Positions 57,336 to 64,000 of a stretch of 64,000 nucleotides of DNA are shown here, piece after piece (position 1 is the stretch's first letter; each line of letters starts with the position of its first letter). The notes under the pieces were generated by a model. The model had not been told where the DNA came from and did not search any database. It saw only the letters and a program-made list of their open reading frames with translations. Source of the stretch: an uncultured Bacteroidales bacterium (GTDB taxonomy: Bacteria; Bacteroidota; Bacteroidia; Bacteroidales; UBA932); contig ONJB01000004.1 of NCBI GenBank assembly GCA_900318015.1, positions 186,001 through 250,000 of the forward strand, in the 5' to 3' direction. Both the position numbers and the translations under genes were made by a program.

Positions 57336-58673
57336 CTACAGGCGGGCCTTGATGGCTTTCGTCGCCTCCTCATAGCCAGGCTTTTCGAGGAGGGCGAACA
57401 TGTTCTTCTTGTAGGCCTCCACGCCGGGCTGGTTGAACGGATTCACCCCGAGCGTGTACGCGCTCACGCCGCACGCGAACTCGAAGAAATAGAACAGGGA
57501 ACCGAGGTTGAAGGCGTCGACCTTCTCCACGGACACCTGCATCTGGGGCACGCCGCCGTCCTGGTGGGCGATGACGGTGCCGAGCTCGGCCATGTGGTTG
57601 CAGTGCTCGACGTTCTTGCCGGCGAGGTAGTTCAGCTGGTCCAGGTTCTGAGGGTCGGAGCCGATGACCACGGTGCGGGTGGCCTTCTCCACGTGGACGA
57701 CGGTCTCGAACATCACGCGGTCGCCTTCCTGGATGAACTGGCCCATGGAGTGCAGGTCCGCCGTGTTGTTGACGGAGGCGGGGAAGATGCCCACGCCGTC
57801 CTTGCCCTCGGACTCGCCGTAGAGCTGCTTCCACCATTCGGCGAGGTAGGTGAACTTGGGATTGTAGTTGACGAGGATTTCCACCTTCTTGCCATATTCC
57901 TTATAAAGGAGATTCCGCATCGCGGCGTACACGACGGCAGGGTTCTCCGCGGACTTCACGGCGAGGGCCTTCTCGGCCTCCAGGGCGCCGGCGAGGATGG
58001 CACGCACGTCGAATCCGGCCACCACGATGGGCAGGATGCCCACGGGGGTGAGGACGGAGAAGCGGCCGCCCACGTTGTCCGGGACGACGAAGGTCTTGTA
58101 GCCTTCCTGGGTGGACAGGGTCTTGAGGGCGCCCTTCTTGGCGTCGGTGATGGCGACGATGCGCTCGGCCGCCTCCTTCTTGCCGTAGGTGTCCTCCAGG
58201 TACTGCTTCACGATGCGGAAGGCGACGGCGGGCTCGGTGGTGGTGCCGGACTTGGAGATGACAATGCAGGCGACATTGCGCTCGGCGGCCAGGTCCATCA
58301 GTTCGGCGAGGTATTCCTCGGACAGGTTGTTGCCGGCGAAGACCACCTCGGCGGCGTCTTTCTTCGCCAACTGCTTCGCGAAGTTGTGGCTGAGGGCCTC
58401 GATCGCGCACTTGGCGCCGAGGTAGGAACCGCCGATGCCGATGGCGATCACCAGGTCCACGCCCTTGGCCTTCCAGTCGTCGCAGATCGCCTCGCAATCC
58501 GCAATCAGGCTTTCGGGCGTTTCGGACGGCAGGTGCTTCCATCCCAGGAAGTCATTGCCGGCGCCGTTCCCGGCGACGAGGACATCGAAAGCATCGAGGG
58601 CCTTGCCCACATACGCGTCATACTTGGCTCCATCCACGAAGCCGCAGCAACCTTTAACGTCAACTTTTACCAT
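57336..58673 (-). CDS. pgi: Glucose-6-phosphate isomerase
   Basis: A 445-residue cytoplasmic enzyme interconverting glucose-6-phosphate and fructose-6-phosphate. Motifs: IGIGGSYLGAKCAIEAL, VISKSGTTTEPAVAFR, DNVGGRFSVLTPVGILP, DLHSMGQFIQEG and NPFNQPGVEAYKKNMF (catalytic Lys region). It is the short bacterial form. The start at 58673 (MVKVDVKGCCG) is preferred over a TTG 24 bases upstream that overlaps the -7 box. Confidence 0.95.
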   Translation of the reverse strand: MVKVDVKGCCGFVDGAKYDAYVGKALDAFDVLVAGNGAGNDFLGWKHLPSETPESLIADCEAICDDWKAKGVDLVIAIGIGGSYLGAKCAIEALSHNFAKQLAKKDAAEVVFAGNNLSEEYLAELMDLAAERNVACIVISKSGTTTEPAVAFRIVKQYLEDTYGKKEAAERIVAITDAKKGALKTLSTQEGYKTFVVPDNVGGRFSVLTPVGILPIVVAGFDVRAILAGALEAEKALAVKSAENPAVVYAAMRNLLYKEYGKKVEILVNYNPKFTYLAEWWKQLYGESEGKDGVGIFPASVNNTADLHSMGQFIQEGDRVMFETVVHVEKATRTVVIGSDPQNLDQLNYLAGKNVEHCNHMAELGTVIAHQDGGVPQMQVSVEKVDAFNLGSLFYFFEFACGVSAYTLGVNPFNQPGVEAYKKNMFALLEKPGYEEATKAIKARL

Positions 58674-58694
58674 AGTCTTAAAATTATATTCTTG

Positions 58695-58726
58695 CAAAAA
58701 TAAGCATTTGGGCGGGATTAAACAAC
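58695..58726 (-). promoter_or_regulatory. Candidate promoter for pgi
   Basis: On the minus strand GTTG (58726-58723), 20 bp, TATTTTTG (58702-58695), 22 bases before ATG 58673. The -33 box overlaps the stop of the upstream gene. Confidence 0.6.
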
Positions 58727-60735
58727 TAGCGCTCCCAGAGGATCTCGCGGGTCAGGGCGGGCTTGTCCGTGGTGATCTGGTCCACACCCAGGTCGCGCAT
58801 CGCGCGGATGTCTTCCGGATCGTCCACGGTCCACACATTGACGCTCATCCCGAGGTCGTGCGCTTCCTTCACCCATTCCGGATGCTTCTTGAATACGCTG
58901 TAGTGGTAGTCGATGCCATTGATGCCTTCCGCGTGCAGCTGGGCCGGGGAAAGGTCGCCGTTCAGGTACTGGACCGTGTAGCCGGGGGCCTTCTTGGCGA
59001 GTTCCTGGCAGATGTGGTGGCTGAAGGAGATGAACACGACCTTGGTGGGCTCGGAAGACCGGCGGGCGAAGGAGGCGAACTCCGGCGGGACGTTGCGCGG
59101 AGCGGCCGGGCGGAGGGCCTGGAGGCACTTCTCCACGAGTTCATCTTCACGTTCCACGGTGGTCTGCGGCTTGAGTTCCAGCACGGGCATGCACTCGCGG
59201 CTCCGCGCGGCCTGGGCCATGTACTCGGCCAGGGTCGGGATATGTTCGCCGTTGGCAAGCCGGTTCGCGCGGACTTCCTCGAAATTGCTCTTCTGGATGT
59301 CCAGTTCACCGATCATCTGGTTGTGGTGGACGACGGGCACGCCGTCGGCGGTCAGATGGATGTCGAACTCACTGCCCCAGAGGCCGTATTCCTGCGCCTT
59401 GCGGAAGGAGGCGACGGAGTTCTCCGCATTGCCCTCCCAGTAGCCGCGGTGGGCGACGATCTGCGTCTTCGGGATGCGCTTCGCGCACCAGGCCTTGACA
59501 TCGTCCCAGCGGTAGAAGATGCCGTTGACAGCCTGCAAGGCCGGAAGTTTCGTCTCCCGCTCGTTCATCAGGAACTTGACCAGGATGTCGTCGGACTTCT
59601 TGCTCCGGTAGAAGATCATCTGCAGGTTCGTCGCGAAAGGACAGTAGTAGGAAGGAAGCCAGTTCGCGGCGGCTTCCTCCACGGTATAACGCTCGCTCAC
59701 GCCCTCCAGGCCCAGGTAGCACACCAGGCCCAGGAAAGGCCAGTCGTGGCCGAAGCACAGGTCGGCGGCCTTCTGCACCGTGCCGGCGATGACGGCGTCC
59801 GCCTGGCTGATGAGGGTGTCGACCAGCTCCTGGGAGCGCGGCATGCGGATCTCCCCGTTCAGCTTGGAGTCGCACTGGTTCAGGTAGGCGGAGAGGAAGT
59901 TCAGCTCATGGAAATGGACCACGTTCTCGAAGGGGAGGTAACGGAACATGTTGTCCGGGATGTCGAAGGGATCCGAGACGCGGGCGCAGTCGTAGATGGC
60001 GTTCTGGAAATCCCAGGCGTTCGGGATGAGCTTCTTGGCCGCTTCGGGATCCGTGAACAGGGTCTTGTACACGGTCTCGTTGTCCCACTGGATGGTCTTC
60101 TTGTATTCGTCCAGGGCCTTGTTGGTGCGGGCGATGAGGGTGCTGTTCTCACCGCGGGCGATGTAGGCGTAGTACTTCTCGCCGGTGTCCAGGTCCATGT
60201 CCAGGTCCGGCTGCAGCGCCTGGAGACGGGCGGTGAAGCCGTTCATGGACACGATGCAGCGCGGCGTGGTGCTGGAAACGGCGCGGATATGCTTGCTGCC
60301 GTTCTTGAACACTTCCGGGAAGCGTTTATACATCCGCTCGGCGAGCTGCGCGTGCTCGCGGACACCTCGGGGAGTCAGGCGGCCGTCCATGCCATCGTGC
60401 AGTTTGTAGAGGAGGGCGGCCTCCTTCATCAGGGAGTCGCCGGCGGGCGTCAGCAGATGCTGCTCGTTGGCCTGGGTAAGGAGGTCGCGGACCAGCTTAT
60501 ACTGCGGGCCGCCCCAGTCCGAACGGGAGCCGTGGCGTCCGTAGTGGCTGATGTAGAACGCCTTGTACCCCTTCGGGGCGGGCGTGTCCTTGACGGGTTC
60601 GAATTCGTAGGAATGCGTGTTGAACGCGGCGCGGCGGATGTCGCCTTTCAGGTACTTCACCACCGGGGTGTCCGGCTGGGCGGCGGCCGTCAGGGCGAAG
60701 AGCGCCAGCGCGGCCAGGGTCAAGATTCGTTTCAT
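58726..60735 (-). CDS. Histidine-type acid phosphatase fused to a glycerophosphodiester phosphodiesterase
   Basis: A 669-residue secreted fusion (signal MKRILTLAALALFALTAAA). Residues about 20-420 are a histidine phosphatase: YISHYGRHGSRSDWG (phospho-His), the branch-typical RAVSSTTPRCIVSM and C-terminal CFGHDWPFLG (His-Asp pair). Residues about 425-669 are a GDPD: AHRGYWEGNAENSVASF, SEFDIHLTADGVPVVHHN (Glu, Asp and His of the active site), VLELKPQ and VNVWTVDDPEDIRAM. Relatives of the first domain include phytases and inositol polyphosphatases; the second cleaves glycerophosphodiesters. Together they could strip phosphate from phospholipid head groups or phytate outside the cell. It starts 4 bases after the M64 peptidase gene stop. 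Confidence 0.88.
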   Translation of the reverse strand: MKRILTLAALALFALTAAAQPDTPVVKYLKGDIRRAAFNTHSYEFEPVKDTPAPKGYKAFYISHYGRHGSRSDWGGPQYKLVRDLLTQANEQHLLTPAGDSLMKEAALLYKLHDGMDGRLTPRGVREHAQLAERMYKRFPEVFKNGSKHIRAVSSTTPRCIVSMNGFTARLQALQPDLDMDLDTGEKYYAYIARGENSTLIARTNKALDEYKKTIQWDNETVYKTLFTDPEAAKKLIPNAWDFQNAIYDCARVSDPFDIPDNMFRYLPFENVVHFHELNFLSAYLNQCDSKLNGEIRMPRSQELVDTLISQADAVIAGTVQKAADLCFGHDWPFLGLVCYLGLEGVSERYTVEEAAANWLPSYYCPFATNLQMIFYRSKKSDDILVKFLMNERETKLPALQAVNGIFYRWDDVKAWCAKRIPKTQIVAHRGYWEGNAENSVASFRKAQEYGLWGSEFDIHLTADGVPVVHHNQMIGELDIQKSNFEEVRANRLANGEHIPTLAEYMAQAARSRECMPVLELKPQTTVEREDELVEKCLQALRPAAPRNVPPEFASFARRSSEPTKVVFISFSHHICQELAKKAPGYTVQYLNGDLSPAQLHAEGINGIDYHYSVFKKHPEWVKEAHDLGMSVNVWTVDDPEDIRAMRDLGVDQITTDKPALTREILWER

Positions 60736-60739
60736 ATGC

Positions 60740-62071
60740 TTAACGGGTATAATAATCAATCATCTGTACGATGGCGCGGGCGCAGACGGGGCAGAATTCC
60801 TCGCACTCGTTGATGCGCATGCGGCATTCCTGCACGGGCCGGTATACGCCGTGGAGCTGATAGCCGGCCCCCTCGTACACGCCGACCTTCAGGTTCAGCT
60901 GGTCCTTCTGCTCCTGGGTGAAGGTGCGCCAGAGCCGGCGGACATTCTGCTTGTCCAGCTCATCGACCGGCGTCGGGATCCGGATGTCCTTGGGCAGCAT
61001 ATCTTGCCACTTGGAAGCGAAATCGTGGAGCGTGGTGATATTGGGCTCCCAGGGCTCCGTATCGGCCGGATAGGGCGTTTCCACCTGGTCGCCGTAGGCG
61101 TACTCGTCGGCCAGGCCGCCGAAGGCGTGGCCGAACTCATGGACCATCACCGGGACGAAGGTGGGATGGTCGCTGTTCATGATGGTCAGGGAATTGTAGA
61201 TGCCGCCCCCGCCGTAGATGGCCGTATTGACCAGCAGTACGATGTGCTCGAACGGCACGGTGCCGATGAGGTCGAAGATCTTCTGCTGCGCGGAGGAGGT
61301 CAGGTACCGGTCCGTGTAGAAGGTGTCGAAGTGGCTGTCCGCGACGGTGCGCTTCCAGCTGCCGTTCCGCGGGACGCTGACGCCGGAGTCCTGCGAGGGC
61401 GCGAAAACGGCCCGGACGGCGAACTTGTTCCGCCGGCTGGCGAACGGCTCGTGGTGGAAGAGCGCCTGCGCGACGCGCTCGGCGTCCCCATAGAACTTGG
61501 CCTTCTCGGAAGCGGCGTAGCCTTCGGAAACGACCACGATGTCAATGGTTTCGTCCAGCGGACCGCCCTGCCAGATGACGGCGGAGGAGTATTCGTTGTC
61601 AGCCACCTTCCGGATGAGGATGTCGGTCGGGTCGATCCGGTGCTTCAGGTAGGAAGACCGGTTCCGGTGCGTGTCCATGAGGAAAACCTCGATGTCCACC
61701 GGCCGCTTGGGGAACGGAACCTGGTAGCAGTTCTCGAAAGCCCGCTGCACGCGCGTGGCTTCTTCTTCCACCTGCCATTCCTGGAACAGGGTGGAGAAGG
61801 AATTGGCATACAGGCACTCCCCCGTTTCGGGATCCAGGACACGGATCTGGCCGTTGCCTTCCAGCAGCGGCCTGGCGAGGTTGTGCCGACGGCCGGCCCA
61901 CTGGGAAGTCCTCAGGGCCTGCTGGAAATAGATGGCCTGGTGCGCGTTGTCCCCGCAGAACACATAATCCAGCCGCAGGGTCGCATCTTCGAAATCCTGG
62001 TCGAAGTCCCGGGCGACGAGGCCCGGCAAGGCCAGCAGCAGCGCTACGGCCGTCAAAAAGAATCGTTTCAT
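60740..62071 (-). CDS. Secreted M64 (IgA-type) metallopeptidase
   Basis: A 443-residue secreted peptidase (signal MKRFFLTAVALLLALPGLVA). The N-terminal beta domain (about 20-150, M64_N type) precedes the catalytic domain: IDIVVVSEGYAASEKAKF, ILVNT-like VLLVNTAIYGGGGIYN, the zinc site PVMVHEFGHAFGGLADEY and a Cys-containing C-terminus (ECRMRINECEEFCPVCARAIV). The family is named for an IgA protease, but most gut members have unknown targets. ATG 62071 overlaps the recX TGA (ATGA). Part of a run with recX and the phosphatase fusion. Confidence 0.92.
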   Translation of the reverse strand: MKRFFLTAVALLLALPGLVARDFDQDFEDATLRLDYVFCGDNAHQAIYFQQALRTSQWAGRRHNLARPLLEGNGQIRVLDPETGECLYANSFSTLFQEWQVEEEATRVQRAFENCYQVPFPKRPVDIEVFLMDTHRNRSSYLKHRIDPTDILIRKVADNEYSSAVIWQGGPLDETIDIVVVSEGYAASEKAKFYGDAERVAQALFHHEPFASRRNKFAVRAVFAPSQDSGVSVPRNGSWKRTVADSHFDTFYTDRYLTSSAQQKIFDLIGTVPFEHIVLLVNTAIYGGGGIYNSLTIMNSDHPTFVPVMVHEFGHAFGGLADEYAYGDQVETPYPADTEPWEPNITTLHDFASKWQDMLPKDIRIPTPVDELDKQNVRRLWRTFTQEQKDQLNLKVGVYEGAGYQLHGVYRPVQECRMRINECEEFCPVCARAIVQMIDYYTR

Positions 62072-62520
62072 GGCATCACACGTTTCACGGCCGCCTCCAC
62101 CTCGTCGTAACCGTATCCCCGGGAAAGGAGCGCCTTCAGAAGCTTCAGGCGGCACTGGGGATCGTCCTTGAGGATGCGGTACCGGTCAGCGGCCAGTTTA
62201 TCCAGTTTCGAGGCCGCCTTCGCAGGGTCGATCTCCTGCAGGGCCTCGGCAATGATTTCATCGGAAACCCCCTTCCCGCGGAGCTGGAAGCGGATCTTCA
62301 CGGTCCCCCACCCTTGCAGGGCGGATTTCTCCCGGGCGAAGGCGGCGGCGAAGCGCCGGTCATCGACAAAGCGGTCCTTCACCAGCGAGGCGACGATGCG
62401 GTCGGCCGCGTCAGGGTCGCCTTCCATCGCCTTCAGGGCCTTCCGGCGGATGTCGGAGACGCAGTACTCCATCCGCGCGCACTGGCGCTGCAGCCGTTCG
62501 AGGACCTTCTGCTCTTCCAT
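62068..62520 (-). CDS. recX: Regulatory protein RecX
   Basis: A 150-residue all-helical protein with RecX repeats: RMEYCVSDIRRKAL, IVASLVKDRFVDDRRFAAAFAREK, WGTVKIRFQLRGKGVSDEII and LLKALLSRGYGYDEVEAAV. It binds RecA filaments and limits recombination. No recA is in the window. Its stop overlaps the M64 gene start, and it begins 4 bases after the upstream barrel gene stop, so a DNA-repair regulator is embedded among envelope and secreted proteins. Confidence 0.9.
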   Translation of the reverse strand: MEEQKVLERLQRQCARMEYCVSDIRRKALKAMEGDPDAADRIVASLVKDRFVDDRRFAAAFAREKSALQGWGTVKIRFQLRGKGVSDEIIAEALQEIDPAKAASKLDKLAADRYRILKDDPQCRLKLLKALLSRGYGYDEVEAAVKRVMP

Positions 62521-62524
62521 GGGC

Positions 62525-64000
62525 CTAGAAATCGAAACCGAGGGACAGGTAGGCGCCCACCTTGCGGGTCATCGACGACCAGTGGACGATGGCCTTCAGC
62601 GGGCCCACGATCGTGTCGTAGGCATAGCCCAGGCCGAAGCCGTAGAGGTTCTCGCCGTTCTCGAACTGGCGGAAGCTGTAGAAGTCGCGGGAGTAGTTGA
62701 AGGCCGCGGTGAGGTAGTTGTTCCGGAAGATCTGGTAACGGAGGTCCGACCGGAGGACGACGAGGTTGTTGCGTCGGAAAGCGGCGTTGTTGATGCCGAT
62801 GAACGGCAGCTGGTGGTCCACGTACCGCCCGAGCATCTCGCCGCCGAGGACGTTCGCGAACGGAATCGGGATGTCGTCACCGAAGATGAAGCGGAAGCCG
62901 CCCTTCAGCGACAGGGTGAAGCGCCGGCCGATGGGGACGGGCATCTGGCCCGATCCCGAGACGATGCCGAAGAAGCCCGGATAGCCGGGGCCGTCGAACA
63001 CGCGGGAGACCAGGTCGTACCGCAGGTGCGCAGAGAAGCCCTGGCGCGGGAAGTAGCCGTCGTCCAGCGTATAAGCGGTTCCGTCAATGAACACGCCCGG
63101 ATAGTCCATCCGCCACAGGGAGCGGTCATAGTCGCCGATCACGTCGCTCGCGAGGAGGTGCGCGATGTTGAAATAGGTATTCCGCAGGCCGCCCTTGACG
63201 TCGAAGTTCGACCACTCCATATTGGAGGCGTAAATTTCCTGGTTGGTGGTCAGGTAGGCGACGTTGAACCGGTTCTCCCCCATCAGGAAGTTGTTGTGGT
63301 CCGTCCAGCGGAGGTCCGCCCGGATGTTGAAGGTAGGCCACCGGGGCGTTTCGTAGGCGTAGTGCACGTCCAGGTACGGGTTCGCGCCCACCCGGGCCGT
63401 CAGGTCCAGGGACGAGCCGCGCATGGCCGTCGTGTTCAGGCCCACGTTCAGCAGCAGGGACACGAGTTCCTCGGTATCCAGCCGGAAGCCGATGCCCAGC
63501 AGGTGCTTCGGGCCGCGCTTACAGTTGATCCGCAGGTGGAACGGCTCCTCCGTGCCCAGCATGTCGTAGCTGACATATTCGTAGGATCCCTTGCCGAAAA
63601 TGGTGTTCAGGGCGTCCTCCACGTCGTCGCGGGACACGCGGTCGCCGGCATGGACCTTGAGTTTCGCCCGCAGGTAATCCGCTTCCTTGCCGGAAACGCC
63701 CAGGATCTCGATGCTGTCGACGAGGACCGGGGTGCGGTCGATGTCGATGGCCTTCGGACCGGCGTACCGGAGGGTGTCGGTCCCCACCCAGCGCCGGACC
63801 GCGTCCAGTTCTTCCTTCATCTCCTCGGCCGCCTTGTAGCCGCGGTTGAGCATCGTGTCGATGGCGACGGCGTCGAAGCTCATCATCCCATACCCGGAGA
63901 GATCCGGCTTGATGCGCACGTCCACGTTCCGGATGTTCCGCTCGAAGGAATCCTCGGCGAACATGTCGATGCCGCGCCAGAGGATGTCGGCGATGTTGTG
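62525..64000 (-). CDS. Patatin-like phospholipase with POTRA and BamA-like barrel, C-terminal part (cut by window edge)
   Basis: The reading frame is open to the right edge (upstream residues HNIADILWRGIDMF), so only the last 492 residues are present. The segment DILWRGIDMFAEDSFERNI matches the end of a patatin domain. It is followed by a POTRA-like unit (VDSIEILGVSGKEADYLRAKL, DRVSRDDVEDALNTIFGKGSYEYVSY) and an Omp85-type barrel (SLLLNVGLNTTAMRGSSLDLTARVG, ending GAYLSLGFDF with terminal Phe). Related proteins (PlpD/RssA-like) export or display their own lipase. The catalytic Ser/Asp lie outside the window. Confidence 0.88.
   Translation of the reverse strand, partial: HNIADILWRGIDMFAEDSFERNIRNVDVRIKPDLSGYGMMSFDAVAIDTMLNRGYKAAEEMKEELDAVRRWVGTDTLRYAGPKAIDIDRTPVLVDSIEILGVSGKEADYLRAKLKVHAGDRVSRDDVEDALNTIFGKGSYEYVSYDMLGTEEPFHLRINCKRGPKHLLGIGFRLDTEELVSLLLNVGLNTTAMRGSSLDLTARVGANPYLDVHYAYETPRWPTFNIRADLRWTDHNNFLMGENRFNVAYLTTNQEIYASNMEWSNFDVKGGLRNTYFNIAHLLASDVIGDYDRSLWRMDYPGVFIDGTAYTLDDGYFPRQGFSAHLRYDLVSRVFDGPGYPGFFGIVSGSGQMPVPIGRRFTLSLKGGFRFIFGDDIPIPFANVLGGEMLGRYVDHQLPFIGINNAAFRRNNLVVLRSDLRYQIFRNNYLTAAFNYSRDFYSFRQFENGENLYGFGLGYAYDTIVGPLKAIVHWSSMTRKVGAYLSLGFDF

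Noticed and set aside
54764-57352. Plus-strand open frame of 862 codons
   Set aside because: Antisense shadow of the barrel-protein gene, Val/Gly/Ala/His-rich with no family features.

Overview
The window is from a high-GC member of the Bacteroidales (Bacteroidota). The evidence is a SusC/RagA-type transporter, several lipoprotein glycoside hydrolases (GH3, GH30, GH43, GH109), an adjacent pair of genes that splits a 5'-nucleotidase into two chains, a LytS/LytTR two-component pair, and at least a dozen intergenic boxes of the form TAnnTTTG (the Bacteroidota -7 element), some with a TTTG-like -33 box 19-20 bp upstream. An uncultivated gut or rumen lineage is likely, but that is inference.

Layout. 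1-11 kb (minus strand): start of a SusC gene; an ABC exporter operon ending in the two 5'-nucleotidase chains; holA coupled to a GH3 glucosidase; sppA with an outer-membrane barrel protein. 10.8-13.7 kb: a housekeeping operon (HsdR-N-like protein, cca, xerC/D-like recombinase, hpf) in which cca and hpf both look internally deleted. 13.8-23.4 kb: nine tightly overlapping genes (SMR-type transporter, LolA-like, hotdog dehydratase, GT2, MMPL-acyltransferase fusion, alpha/beta hydrolase, CoA ligase, acyltransferase, SGNH esterase) that resemble the tailoring and export half of an aryl-polyene/flexirubin cluster but lack ketosynthase and ACP genes. 23.5-25.5 kb: an EF-hand/Gly-repeat protein, two tRNA-Lys genes, manC. 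25.5-36.6 kb: GH109, a hexosamine-kinase-like protein, BglX, L-serine/L-cysteine dehydratase, an SDR, a frameshifted GH3 and a flippase. 36.7-43.1 kb: a complete histidine-degradation operon (ftcD-hutU-hutH-hutI).

43.1-50.9 kb is the most unusual region. Five copies of a 90-91 bp element, each made of two hairpins around a conserved A/C-rich spacer, are scattered here. Two of them flank a Y1/HUH transposase of the RAYT type, so this looks like a REP-RAYT system. Between the copies lies a lower-GC island of a TlpA-like thioredoxin lipoprotein, six tiny membrane proteins or proteins of related size, a CPBP (Abi) membrane protease, a decayed lipoprotein and a lipoprotein with a deoxyribosyltransferase-like domain.

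49.4-64 kb (minus strand): GH30 and GH43 behind a LytTR two-component system, a TonB-receptor-like barrel protein, pgi, a histidine phosphatase fused to a glycerophosphodiesterase, an M64 peptidase, recX, and a patatin/BamA-type outer-membrane protein cut by the right edge.

Four genes (cca, hpf, one GH3, one small lipoprotein) carry frame-disrupting gaps. In cca an essential function is affected, so consensus or assembly errors must be excluded before biological meaning is given to them.
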